Shown here: positions 31,256 through 39,633 of the stretch, piece by piece | How the letters are laid out: each line of letters begins with the position of its first letter | Numbering within the stretch: the first letter of the stretch is position 1 | DNA from: Candidatus Nitrosopumilus sp. | GTDB taxonomy: Archaea; Thermoproteota; Nitrososphaeria; Nitrososphaerales; Nitrosopumilaceae | NCBI GenBank assembly: GCA_020431995.1 | Contig: JAGQHE010000055.1 | Span: 1 to 39,797 of the forward strand | Length of the DNA: 39,797 nucleotides | Reading direction: 5' to 3' | The notes under the pieces: model-generated | Databases searched by the model: none | What the model was told of the DNA's origin: nothing | Seen by the model: the letters and a program-made list of their open reading frames with translations, nothing else | Made by a program: the position numbers and the translations under genes

Positions 31256-32527
31256 ATGAATATTGTTGAGAAGATTCTTGCGCGTGCATCTAACAAATCA
31301 AAAGTGTCTCCTGATGATGTTGTTTTTGCCAATGTTGACAAGGTGATGGTGCATGATGTGTCTGGTCCAGGCGTAATCAAGGTCTTTGATAAACTGAAGA
31401 AACAGGGCATCTCAGTTGATAAATTATGGGATTCATCAAAAGTCTGGGTAGCAGAGGATCACTTTGTTCCATCTGCTGAAAAAGTATCTGCTGAAAATAT
31501 TGTCAAATTGTCAAACTTTACGAAACAATACGGAATTGAAAAACATTTCAAATACGGAATGGGGCAATACGGAATTTGTCATACCATATCTCATGAAGAA
31601 GCAATGGTAATGCCTGGTGATGTCTATGTTGGTGGTGACTCTCATACCAACACGACAGGAGCACTAGGTGCTTTTTCATGTGGATTGGGGCACACTGATG
31701 TTGCATACGTTTTGTTGAACGGGAAGATCTGGTTCAAAGTTCCAGAGACTTATTACTTCAGACTAAATGGAAAATTACCTGATCATGTTATGGCCAAAGA
31801 TTTTATTTTAAAGATTATTGGCGATATTGGAACTGACGGCGGTGCATATAGGACCATGCAATTTGGAGGAAGTGGAATCGATGAAATGTCCGTCCAGAGT
31901 AGGTTGACTCTATGTAATATGACCACTGAAGCAGGAGCAAAAAATGGAATTGTAGAACCTGATCAAAAAGTAATTGACTATCTTACACGTAGAGGAGCCA
32001 CAAATCTAAGTCTGGTTAAAGGCGATGCTGATGCGGAATATGAAAAAATGTTTGAGTATGAAGGATCTGAGATGGAACCTGTTGTAGCAAAACCCTTCTC
32101 TCCTGAAAATATCTCTATTGTGAGAGAATCACCTTCTGTAGAATTGGACAAATGCTATATCGGTTCATGTACTGGTGCAAAATATGAAGATTTGGAGGCT
32201 GCTGCAAGAATCCTTAAGGGAAGGAAAGTAAAGATTAGGACCGAAATACTGCCTGCAGCAATTTCAATTTATCGACGTGCAATGGAAAATGGATTGTTGA
32301 AAATTTTTTTGGATGCTGGTGTTACCGTTGGACCACCTACATGTGGAGCATGCTGTGGTGCACATATGGGAGTATTGGCAAAAGACGAAATTTGTATTAG
32401 CACAACAAATAGAAATTTTCCTGGTAGGATGGGCCATGTTGAATCTCAGACTTATCTTTCGTCCCCTCTAGTGGCTGCAGCATCTGCAGTCACTGGAAAA
32501 ATCACTGATCCGAGGGATCTGAAATGA
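31256..32527 (+). CDS. Archaeal-type isopropylmalate isomerase / homoaconitase large subunit
   Basis: A 423-residue aconitase-superfamily large subunit, the length of the archaeal LeuC/HacA group. Fe-S ligands: Cys in YIGSCTGAKYEDLEAAARIL and the Cys-x2-Cys in PPTCGACCGAHMG. GDSHTNTTGALGAFSCGLGH and TTNRNFPGRMGH are substrate-site blocks. It interconverts 2- and 3-isopropylmalate (leucine) or homocitrate and homoisocitrate (2-aminoadipate route to lysine). The large subunit alone does not separate these. The 4-base ATGA overlap with the small subunit gene shows coupling. Confidence 0.9.
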   Translation: MNIVEKILARASNKSKVSPDDVVFANVDKVMVHDVSGPGVIKVFDKLKKQGISVDKLWDSSKVWVAEDHFVPSAEKVSAENIVKLSNFTKQYGIEKHFKYGMGQYGICHTISHEEAMVMPGDVYVGGDSHTNTTGALGAFSCGLGHTDVAYVLLNGKIWFKVPETYYFRLNGKLPDHVMAKDFILKIIGDIGTDGGAYRTMQFGGSGIDEMSVQSRLTLCNMTTEAGAKNGIVEPDQKVIDYLTRRGATNLSLVKGDADAEYEKMFEYEGSEMEPVVAKPFSPENISIVRESPSVELDKCYIGSCTGAKYEDLEAAARILKGRKVKIRTEILPAAISIYRRAMENGLLKIFLDAGVTVGPPTCGACCGAHMGVLAKDEICISTTNRNFPGRMGHVESQTYLSSPLVAAASAVTGKITDPRDLK

Positions 32528-33015
32528 AGGGCAACATCATAAAATATGCACAAGACAATGTTGACACTGATGTGATTATTCCTGGACAGTATCTAAAGGT
32601 ACATGATTATGCCGAACTTGCAACTCATGCCATGGAAGGCCTTGATCCTGATTTTCACTCCAAAGTAAAAGAAGGGGATTTTATTTTATCTGGAAAGAAT
32701 TTTGGCTGTGGCTCATCACGAGAGCATGCTCCTATCGCCTTGTCTTATTCTGGAATAAAGGCGGTACTTGCTTTATCTTTTGCAAGAATCTTTTACCGAA
32801 ATGCAGTTGATGGCGCATTTTTGTTACCTATTGAAATTGAACAAGACGCATATGATGCAATTTCTGAAGGTGATGAAATTGATATTGACATCGCAACCAA
32901 TGAAATTAAGAATCTCACCAAAAATCAGACGTATAAAATGAAACCCTTCTCTGAAATCATTGGGAAAATAATCTCTGCCGGCGGCCTCTTCAAGTACAAG
33001 CCAGATCAGGATTAA
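32524..33015 (+). CDS. Archaeal-type isopropylmalate isomerase / homoaconitase small subunit
   Basis: A 163-residue swivel-domain subunit. The substrate loop is in [20 protein letters not shown], with Tyr23-Leu24-Lys25-Val26 at the specificity position where methanogen homoaconitases have YLRT and isopropylmalate isomerases a different sequence. [19 protein letters not shown] is the conserved substrate-binding block. The loop fits neither reference type exactly, so substrate choice is open. Start overlaps the large subunit stop. One base separates its stop from the next gene. Confidence 0.9.
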   Translation: MKGNIIKYAQDNVDTDVIIPGQYLKVHDYAELATHAMEGLDPDFHSKVKEGDFILSGKNFGCGSSREHAPIALSYSGIKAVLALSFARIFYRNAVDGAFLLPIEIEQDAYDAISEGDEIDIDIATNEIKNLTKNQTYKMKPFSEIIGKIISAGGLFKYKPDQD

Positions 33016-33016
33016 A

Positions 33017-34432
33017 ATGGGGAAGACATTATTTGAAAAAATTTGGGAATCTCATGTTGTTGTTGAAAGACAAAGTGGCCCTTCACTGATTTATGTGGAT
33101 AGACATCTGATACATGAAGTAACATCTCCTCAAGCGTTTGATGGTTTACGTTTAAACAATCGAAAAGTACGTCGACCTGATCTTACTATTGCAACAATGG
33201 ATCACAATGTTCCAACTAATGACAGGTCTCTTCCAATTCTAGACCAAACATCTGCAATTCAAATTCAGACGTTGGAAAAAAACTGCAGGGACTTTGGAAT
33301 AAAATTATTTGATATTAACAGTCCCAATCAGGGAATAGTCCATGTTATTGGTCCTCAGCTAGGGATAACTTTACCTGGTTCCACTATTGTATGTGGTGAC
33401 AGTCATACCTCAACACACGGGGCATTTGGAGCGCTTGCTCTTGGAATTGGGACTAGTGATGTTGAGCATGTACTGGCATCTCAAACATTGTGGCTGGAAA
33501 AACCAATGCCTTTTGAAATTAGAATTGAGGGAAAAAGGAAGAACCCTCATGCGGTAACTGCAAAGGATATCATATTGTCAGTAATCAAGTATATTGGAAC
33601 CGGTGGCGGCACTGGCACTGTGATTGAATACCGTGGTGATGGAATCACTGACCTTTCTATGGAGCAGAGAATGACAATCTGTAACATGTCCATTGAGGCA
33701 GGTGCCAGAGCAGGTCTAATTGCACCTGATGAAAAAACATATGATTATTTAAGACACAGAGAATACACTCCTAAAAATTATGAATCTCTTGTGGATTCCT
33801 GGAGAAATAATCTGAAAACTGATCATGATGCAAAATTTGGAAAGCAATTTCTCTTGCACATTGATGATATTGCACCCCAAGTTAGTTGGGGTACCAACCC
33901 TGGAATGACATGTGATGTAACTGATGCTGTCCCATCTCCAGATGAATTCTCTAAAGGTGATCCTAACCAAAAGAAGGGAGCTCAAAAGGCGCTTGATTAC
34001 ATGAATCTTAAACCTGGAACTCACATAGAGGATATCAAAATTGACCGAGTATTCATTGGGTCGTGTACTAATGCAAGGTTAGAGGATCTCATTGAAGCAT
34101 CCAAGGTGATCAAAGGACAAAAAATTTCTCCTCATGTAAGGGCTATGGTAGTGCCAGGTTCACAGATGGTAAAAAAACAGGCTGAAGAAATGGGGTTAGA
34201 TAAAATTTTCATTGATGCTAATTTTGAATGGCGTGAAGCTGGATGTAGTATGTGTCTAGGAATGAATCCTGACATACTGTCTCCTGGTGAAAGATGTGCT
34301 AGCACTTCAAACAGAAATTTTGAAGGCAGGCAGGGAACAGGTGGACGTACCCATTTAGTAAGCCCAGTAATGGCTGCAGCGGCTGCAATCAAAGGACACT
34401 TTGTAGATGTTAGGAAAATGGATCTGAGCTAA
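33017..34432 (+). CDS. leuC: Bacterial-type 3-isopropylmalate dehydratase large subunit
   Basis: A protein of 471 residues, the length of bacterial LeuC and about 50 longer than the archaeal type next to it. Start [15 protein letters not shown] and [20 protein letters not shown] are typical bacterial LeuC. Fe-S ligands: Cys in [17 protein letters not shown] and Cys-x2-Cys in [32 protein letters not shown] is the classical LeuC end block. It makes 3-isopropylmalate from 2-isopropylmalate in leucine synthesis. It was probably gained from bacteria in the ancestor of this lineage. One-base spacing on both sides places it inside one operon. Confidence 0.95.
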   Translation: MGKTLFEKIWESHVVVERQSGPSLIYVDRHLIHEVTSPQAFDGLRLNNRKVRRPDLTIATMDHNVPTNDRSLPILDQTSAIQIQTLEKNCRDFGIKLFDINSPNQGIVHVIGPQLGITLPGSTIVCGDSHTSTHGAFGALALGIGTSDVEHVLASQTLWLEKPMPFEIRIEGKRKNPHAVTAKDIILSVIKYIGTGGGTGTVIEYRGDGITDLSMEQRMTICNMSIEAGARAGLIAPDEKTYDYLRHREYTPKNYESLVDSWRNNLKTDHDAKFGKQFLLHIDDIAPQVSWGTNPGMTCDVTDAVPSPDEFSKGDPNQKKGAQKALDYMNLKPGTHIEDIKIDRVFIGSCTNARLEDLIEASKVIKGQKISPHVRAMVVPGSQMVKKQAEEMGLDKIFIDANFEWREAGCSMCLGMNPDILSPGERCASTSNRNFEGRQGTGGRTHLVSPVMAAAAAIKGHFVDVRKMDLS

Positions 34433-34433
34433 T

Positions 34434-35027
34434 ATGGAATCTTTTAAAAAAGTTGCAAGTATGATAACTCCCCTTGATAAAGTCAATGTAGATACTGATC
34501 AAATTATTCCAAAACAGTTCTTAAAATTAATTCAAAAATCCGGATTTGGCAAATTCCTGTTCTTTGATTGGAGGTATGATGAACATGAGAATAAAAGGCC
34601 TGATTTTGTATTGAATGACTCTAGGTATGCCAATTCAAAAATCCTGGTGGCTGGAGATAACTTTGGATGTGGCTCAAGCAGAGAGCATGCAGTTTGGGCT
34701 CTGCTTGATTATGGTTTTTCTGTAATCATCGCCCCCTCTTTTGCAGATATTTTCTTTAGTAATTGCTTCAAAAATGGAATTTTGCCTATCTCTTTGGATG
34801 AAAAAACAGTCGAAAAACTTCAAAAAGAAACTAACCCAATTGAAGTCGATTTAGAAAAACAAACTATCACAACGCCGTCTGAGAAAATATTCTTCAACAT
34901 TGATCCTCATAAGAAAAAAATTCTCTTAGAGGGTTTGGATGATATTGCACAAACTCTGCAATATGAAGACAAAATAACCGAATTTGAGAAAAACTCTGGA
35001 ATCCCACCCATTTTAATTAATGATTAA
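34434..35027 (+). CDS. leuD: Bacterial-type 3-isopropylmalate dehydratase small subunit
   Basis: A protein of 197 residues, matching bacterial LeuD (about 200) rather than archaeal (about 165). Signatures: PLDKVNVDTDQIIPKQFLKL, then [40 protein letters not shown] and VIIAPSFADIFFSNCFKNGI. Pairs with LeuC just upstream (1-base gap). Last gene of the operon. leuA and leuB are not in the window. Confidence 0.95.
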   Translation: MESFKKVASMITPLDKVNVDTDQIIPKQFLKLIQKSGFGKFLFFDWRYDEHENKRPDFVLNDSRYANSKILVAGDNFGCGSSREHAVWALLDYGFSVIIAPSFADIFFSNCFKNGILPISLDEKTVEKLQKETNPIEVDLEKQTITTPSEKIFFNIDPHKKKILLEGLDDIAQTLQYEDKITEFEKNSGIPPILIND

Positions 35028-35099
35028 ATTAACACATGATCTCTAGGTGGTGTACTCTGTACTTGCCTAATTGCTTTTATGGTTTGTCTGTTCTGGTGT

Positions 35100-36347
35100 T
35101 TATTCTAGTTTTTCTTCTTCAGTGGTTTCGGATTTTGTGTTGCCACTTTTTTGTTCTTTTCGGTACTCCATCTTTAACCAAATTGGTGTTATGATGGTTG
35201 TAACTGCTACCATGATTACAATTGTTGAGTATACTTCTGAAGTTAAAATTCCTGCAGTAACGCCGACACCGGCTACAATAAGACCTACTTCTCCTCTTGA
35301 AATCATTCCTATCCCGACCCTCATTCCTTTTTTCTTACTTTTCAAAAACATCATTGCAGGAAGTCCACATCCAAACAATTTTGTTACGATTGCAACCGCG
35401 ATTATCACGCCGCTTAGCATCATAACGTTTACGTCTACTGCTCTGAGATCTACCTGCGCCCCAATTATTGCAAAGAATAATGGCGCAAAAATCAAACCTA
35501 TTTTTCCAATATAATTTTCTACTTTTTCAAATACTTTTGTAGTGGATAATGCCATTCCAACTGCAAATGCCCCCACAATAGGTGAAAGTCCTATGGATCC
35601 AGCTAGCGCCGCTGCACCAAAGAATGATGCAGTTGCTATCCCCTCAACGCTTCCCTTTGCTTTCCAAAGTTTTGGCGTGATTATTTTTGGGATTACCACT
35701 ACTGCTACTATCAGCATTATCGCAAAGAATCCCAACACTTGCAAAATGGTGACTATTATTTCAGAAATGTCAATGTTGCCTATCCCGCCGTCAGATCCTG
35801 CAATAGATGATACTACTGACAATACAGCAATTGCCAAAATATCGTCTACTACAGCTGCGCCTATGATGAGCCTAGCTTCTGGTGTTTTAATCTTGCCAAA
35901 CTCGCTCAACACCTGAATCGAAATTGCGATACTTGTGGCTGTAAGTGCTGTTGCAATTAACATTGATTGCAGTGCGTCAAAACCAAATATTTGAAAAACA
36001 ACAAGGCCTGCAAAGAATGGGACTACTACTCCTAATGTGCCTACTGTGAATGAAGCCTTTCCACCTTTGAGAAATTCTTTTGGTGTCATCTCTAATCCTG
36101 CCATGAATAAAATCACAATTGCTCCCATTTCTCCAAGTATTCGTATCTCGTCGTTGATCTGCAGTATTTGCTTTCCATCCACAACAAAAAAACCTCCCAA
36201 TGCAAACGGACCTACTATCATTCCTGCCAAAAGCTCTCCTAAAACAATTGGAAGCTTTAGTCTGAGGAAAAGTTCAGCCATTAGTTTGGCCGCAAAAAGA
36301 AGAATTCCTATACCGATAATTGTTTCAATTAAGTGGGCTTCTACCAT
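35100..36347 (-). CDS. CPA2-family Na+/H+ antiporter (NapA-like)
   Basis: A protein of 415 residues with about 12 TM helices and a short charged tail, without the CBS domains of the other antiporter. KLPIVLGELLAGMIVGPFAL is the first conserved block. The core helix carries Asp168-Asp169 in GAAVVDDILAIAVL, the ion-binding pair of electrogenic NapA-type exchangers. LTATSIAISIQVLSEFGK forms the crossed unwound region, and GLSPIVGAFAVGMALS a later block. Expected role: Na+/H+ exchange for pH and salt homeostasis. Single-gene unit, convergent with leuD. Confidence 0.9.
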   Translation of the reverse strand: MVEAHLIETIIGIGILLFAAKLMAELFLRLKLPIVLGELLAGMIVGPFALGGFFVVDGKQILQINDEIRILGEMGAIVILFMAGLEMTPKEFLKGGKASFTVGTLGVVVPFFAGLVVFQIFGFDALQSMLIATALTATSIAISIQVLSEFGKIKTPEARLIIGAAVVDDILAIAVLSVVSSIAGSDGGIGNIDISEIIVTILQVLGFFAIMLIVAVVVIPKIITPKLWKAKGSVEGIATASFFGAAALAGSIGLSPIVGAFAVGMALSTTKVFEKVENYIGKIGLIFAPLFFAIIGAQVDLRAVDVNVMMLSGVIIAVAIVTKLFGCGLPAMMFLKSKKKGMRVGIGMISRGEVGLIVAGVGVTAGILTSEVYSTIVIMVAVTTIITPIWLKMEYRKEQKSGNTKSETTEEEKLE

Positions 36348-36418
36348 CTTTCTCTACTATGTTTGAGAAATCTGTCATATAAGGTAAATCAGGTTGAAAA
36401 TTCTTTGTTGTTGTTAAA

Positions 36419-37441
36419 TTAAGCAATTTTTCTTGAGTTTACAAAAACCCCCCTCTTAGAAATTATTCTTCCTATCTCCTGACTCGCAATTTTATGTTTC
36501 TTGAATGTGGATTTGATGCTTGTAGTTTGATCTCTTGGTGCAATTACGCAGAATCCTACTCCCATGTTGAACGTCTTGTACATTTCTTCAGGTTTGACTC
36601 CCTGCTCTTCCACCAATCCCATTATTGGTGGGATTTTTGGCAGTGAATCTATCTCATAACCTATTGTTTTTAGTCGCAATAGTTTGGTAAATGCTCCGCC
36701 TGTTATATGTGCAAGACCATTAATCTTGCATTTTTGAATCATTTCTAGGACCGGCTTCGTGTATATTTCTGTAGGTTTTAGTAATGCATCGCCTATGGTG
36801 CCAACTCCTTTGATTTTGTCCTTTATAGAATATTTTGCAAGGATTGCTTTTCTTGCAAGCGAGTATCCATTAGAATGGATGCCAGAACTATTTGCACCGA
36901 TGATTACGTCTCCAGGCTTTATTTTATTTCCAAGAATCATGTCTTTTTTCTCCAGTAATCCAACTACCATCCCTGCCAAATCAAATGCAAATCCGTTGCC
37001 TTCAATCACATCTGGCATTATTGCCGTTTCTCCACCGACTATTGGCATTGCGGATTTTTTTGCACCTGTTACCAGTCCCTCCACGATTTTTTTGAATATG
37101 GCCGCATCATTTCTATTTGCAGCTATGTAGTCTACAAATGATATCGGTGTTGCACCAATGCAGATTATGTCATTGACGTTCATTGCAATACAATCTATCC
37201 CTATGGTGTTGTATTTTTTCATCATGTTTGCAATTACTACTTTGGTTCCAACTCCGTCAGTATGTGTTGCTAAAAGTTTACCTCCTGGAATTTCTACAAT
37301 GCCTGCATAATGTCCAAACCCCTGCATCGTCTTTGCTTTTGTCTGGAGATGATGAGTCGATGCGATTAACTTGCCAATTGCCTTTTGACTTTGTTTGATC
37401 TGAGAAATATCTACGCCTGACTTTTTGTAGGTTAATGTCAT
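36419..37441 (-). CDS. purM: Phosphoribosylformylglycinamidine cyclo-ligase (AIR synthetase)
   Basis: A protein of 340 residues, full length. It makes aminoimidazole ribotide in purine synthesis using ATP. Signatures: start TYKKSGVDISQIKQSQKAIG, LLATHTDGVGTKVVIANMMK, IGIDCIAMNVNDIICIGATP, then VGGETAIMPDVIEGNGFAFD, ANSSGIHSNGYSLARKAIL and HITGGAFTKLLRL. The Met/Asn/Asp nucleotide-site residues appear intact. It follows the PAC2 gene by 46 bases on the same strand. No other pur genes in the window. Confidence 0.96.
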   Translation of the reverse strand: MTLTYKKSGVDISQIKQSQKAIGKLIASTHHLQTKAKTMQGFGHYAGIVEIPGGKLLATHTDGVGTKVVIANMMKKYNTIGIDCIAMNVNDIICIGATPISFVDYIAANRNDAAIFKKIVEGLVTGAKKSAMPIVGGETAIMPDVIEGNGFAFDLAGMVVGLLEKKDMILGNKIKPGDVIIGANSSGIHSNGYSLARKAILAKYSIKDKIKGVGTIGDALLKPTEIYTKPVLEMIQKCKINGLAHITGGAFTKLLRLKTIGYEIDSLPKIPPIMGLVEEQGVKPEEMYKTFNMGVGFCVIAPRDQTTSIKSTFKKHKIASQEIGRIISKRGVFVNSRKIA

Positions 37442-37487
37442 AGTTTGATGCGCATTTGCTGCGAATAAAAGAATTTCCCATTTTTAA

Positions 37488-38213
37488 TTACATGTACATT
37501 CCAGCTATCTCTTCTCTATGTTCTACATATTTCTGAGACAATTCGCTGAATTCTGAATGAATCCTGTCTCTGTCTTTTCTGAGTTCTGATGTATCGATCT
37601 TCATGTCATAGAATCTGTTAAGTGCTTCAATTAGTGTTGCAGCAGCTGCAGAATCAGGTGACACTCTGTTTGCTTTTGCTAATAGAGTCAAACCTTGAAT
37701 CTCCCTTACCAGGCACTCATTCAGTATGCCTCCTGGTATGCCAGTGATGAATCCTTGTGGAATCATGCTTATGTCTTTTTCTGCCATGGTTCTTACTAGA
37801 TCTTCCTCAGCTGCACAGTATGCCTTATCATCATGTTCTGTACTTGCAACCCCGTCCAAAATCACTATTTCTTTGGAGCCTTTTTGCTCTGCCCAATCCA
37901 AAATTGAAGCCACTAACGAATACAATCCTTTCATATGTAGCGTTATCTCACAAATTATTGCGCAAATTGTCCCTTCCTGATTTGCGTAAAATCTGAACGG
38001 ATGACGTAATCTGCCTCTCATAAAAACTGTCGATGGTGGGAGATACTTTGATCTCATTACTCCAATCTCTGTCATTTTTAATTCCGTAATTATATGATTG
38101 ATGGCAACAGGACCGACAAGACCTGCTCCTACAAAACCCGCAAAAATTATTGGGCTCTTTAATTCTGTTTTTTTTAACTCAAATACTTCTGCTTCTGGGA
38201 AACCTTTTTGCAT
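37488..38213 (-). CDS. PAC2-family protein (proteasome assembly chaperone-like)
   Basis: A protein of 241 residues of the PAC2/DUF75 group. The core has PIIFAGFVGAGLVGPVAINH, ICEITLHMKGLYSLVASILD, KEIVILDGVASTEHDD and IPQGFITGIPGGILNECLVR, each typical of this family. The C-terminal 40 residues form a helix with MKIDTSELRKDRDRIHSEFS. Eukaryotic PAC2 helps assemble the proteasome. The archaeal homologues are presumed to act on proteasome or related complexes, not proven. Overlaps a small basic ORF at its start. Followed by purM. Confidence 0.88.
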   Translation of the reverse strand: MQKGFPEAEVFELKKTELKSPIIFAGFVGAGLVGPVAINHIITELKMTEIGVMRSKYLPPSTVFMRGRLRHPFRFYANQEGTICAIICEITLHMKGLYSLVASILDWAEQKGSKEIVILDGVASTEHDDKAYCAAEEDLVRTMAEKDISMIPQGFITGIPGGILNECLVREIQGLTLLAKANRVSPDSAAAATLIEALNRFYDMKIDTSELRKDRDRIHSEFSELSQKYVEHREEIAGMYM

Positions 38214-38317
38214 GTCTCTGTTTTTTTATTCCGTTTAATTGCTTTCACCCCTAACTTTTGAATGCTTTGAGTCAGCTGCTTTTCAGTAATTTTCTTCAGA
38301 TTCTCTCTAAACTTCAT
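38174..38317 (-). CDS. Small basic protein (47 aa), overlapping the PAC2 gene
   Basis: ATG 38317 opens MKFRENLKKITEKQLTQSIQ, then KLGVKAIKRNKKTETCKKVS and QKQKYLS. The first 30 residues form a plausible basic helix suited to RNA or ribosome binding. The frame runs 40 bases into the PAC2 gene, which is longer than the overlaps elsewhere in the window. The end may thus be accidental. No family recognised. Confidence 0.4.
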   Translation of the reverse strand: MKFRENLKKITEKQLTQSIQKLGVKAIKRNKKTETCKKVSQKQKYLS

Positions 38318-38388
38318 CTTATGTACAATTCAAATTCAATAAAAATCGTATCAAAAACCTATCTTGGACTTGATTTTTGAAATTGTTT

Positions 38389-38757
38389 TCAAGCGCTTAT
38401 GCTCTTTTGATAATTCTCTTTGTGGATGAAAAGATCTAACATGATTCTTCCCTTGTCTGTGATGGTGTATATCATATTTGATCCAATTGCTTCTTTTCTG
38501 ATAAAGTTGTAATCTACACATAGGCGCAGGTAGCTTAGGAATGATTTTTTCATTCTGATTTTTGATTTTGAATACAAATCCGAAAATGTCATGGGATTTC
38601 CTTTCAGCTGATACAATAATTTTAGCAGTGATAATGTACTGTAATCTTTTGTTCTTGCTTTTACTGCATCAAGGATCTGTTCATCTCTCTTTATGATGAA
38701 ATCTTCGAATTGATCTGCCACTTCAAGTGGGATGTATGTTAGTCTTGCTCGCATCAT
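38389..38757 (-). CDS. Winged-helix transcriptional regulator
   Basis: A protein of 122 residues. After a short N-terminal region comes a winged helix: YSTLSLLKLLYQLKGNPMTF, then SDLYSKSKIRMKKSFLSYLR (recognition helix), then LCVDYNFIRKEAIGSNMIYT and ITDKGRIMLDLF (wing and final helix). The YxITxKG ending is typical of archaeal wHTH regulators. ATG 38757 and 38754 are alternatives. A 17-base inverted repeat spans the start codon, so the protein may repress itself. Targets unknown. Confidence 0.8.
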   Translation of the reverse strand: MMRARLTYIPLEVADQFEDFIIKRDEQILDAVKARTKDYSTLSLLKLLYQLKGNPMTFSDLYSKSKIRMKKSFLSYLRLCVDYNFIRKEAIGSNMIYTITDKGRIMLDLFIHKENYQKSISA

Positions 38758-38773
38758 ACCGTATGGTACGGTA
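38757..38773. promoter_or_regulatory. Operator-like inverted repeat over the regulator start
   Basis: TACCGTA (38757-38763) and TACGGTA (38767-38773) are exact inverted copies with spacer TGG. The element touches the start codon of the winged-helix gene and lies between it and a TATA-like ACTAATAAG (about 38780-38788, minus strand) whose centre is 27 bases before the ATG. That is the classical place for repression of a leaderless promoter. Confidence 0.55.
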
Positions 38774-38925
38774 CATTACCTTATTAGTCTTTAACTCGAG
38801 ATTTGTTGATCTTCATAGCTGATTTTTTTACCCACTTCTTACATGCATGTGTTTCCTGCATGTTGTGGATGAGATTTATTCCTAGAATGCGATCTGATTC
38901 TTGTTCTTGGGACTAACCTACTCTC

Positions 38926-38933
38926 ATAAATAA
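38926..38933 (+). promoter_or_regulatory. TATA box for the PII-like gene
   Basis: ATAAATAA is centred 26-27 bases before GTG 38956. It supports a leaderless transcript and the GTG start. Confidence 0.55.
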
Positions 38934-38955
38934 GGCTCTTTTTTGAAAATTATTT

Positions 38956-39537
38956 GTGAAAAAGATAGAAGCTGTGATTAAAAGGAAAAACTTCCCTACG
39001 ATCAAAACCACTCTGAGTGTAATAGGAACATACATTATTGATAAACGAAATTTGGATGATAGTCATATCTATGACGAATCAAGGGGATCGCGTGTTGGGT
39101 CTACTAACTTGAAATCAATACCTTTGGCAAAAATCGAAATGGTAGTTTCAGATAAAGATGCTAGACGAGTGGTTGAAATGATTTCGGCCAATTCAGGTCT
39201 TACTCCCTATCATGGTGGTAAAATCTTTGTCTCAGAAATGGAGGAAGTTGTTGACATGGCAACACTTGATGGAAAACAAGACTTGGAAATACCTGTAGAT
39301 GAAAAATACCATGTAAGATCTTTGCCTAAACGAAGCAGATTGATCCCGTTACAAAAATTTACTCTACATAAACTTCAGGTGCTCTATGAAGAAAACAAAG
39401 AGAAACTTAGAGATGATTATAGAATAAAGTCTTTCAGTGATTTTGTAAACTATTGTATTATGAAATCCGTTCCTACATTAGAAAAACAACTAAAGAACCC
39501 AACCGTTGTCTATGAAAATAATTTTGGTGATTTTTAA
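38956..39537 (+). CDS. Divergent PII-like protein with a C-terminal extension
   Basis: A protein of 193 residues starting at GTG. Residues 1-24 (MKKIEAVIKRKNFPTIKTTL) match the PII (GlnB/GlnK) first strand and helix. AKIEMVVSDKDARRVVEMIS (58-77) matches strand 3/helix 2, and HGGKIFVSEMEEVV (86-99) is the B-loop and last strand (GDGKIFV in PII). The T-loop region (about 30-56) lacks the usual KGHTELYRGAEY sequence and the modifiable Tyr. Residues 115-193 are an added basic/helical module (FTLHKLQVLYEENKEKLRDD, IKSFSDFVNYCI) not seen in PII. It may sense nucleotides or metabolites and act through its tail. PII assignment is by eye. Confidence 0.65.
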   Translation: MKKIEAVIKRKNFPTIKTTLSVIGTYIIDKRNLDDSHIYDESRGSRVGSTNLKSIPLAKIEMVVSDKDARRVVEMISANSGLTPYHGGKIFVSEMEEVVDMATLDGKQDLEIPVDEKYHVRSLPKRSRLIPLQKFTLHKLQVLYEENKEKLRDDYRIKSFSDFVNYCIMKSVPTLEKQLKNPTVVYENNFGDF

Positions 39538-39540
39538 CAA

Positions 39541-39633
39541 TTACATGACTGGCAAAAACAAATACAATCCAATCAACGTCATTCCAATCGATGCAAGCAC
39601 TAGCTTTGCAATTGTTATCTTTGATAGTCTCAT
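39541..39633 (-). CDS. 30-residue single-TM mini-protein
   Basis: ATG 39633 opens 30 codons: MRLSKITIAKLVLASIGMTL, then IGLYLFLPVM. This is one TM helix with a basic N-terminus. Its start overlaps the stop of the upstream gene as ATGA (39630-39633), the same coupling seen for real pairs in this window, which supports expression. No family recognised. Confidence 0.5.
   Translation of the reverse strand: MRLSKITIAKLVLASIGMTLIGLYLFLPVM

Noticed and set aside
35542-35916. Plus-strand 124-codon frame (and neighbours at 35071 and 36037)
   Set aside because: These are antisense to the second antiporter, whose family motifs are intact.
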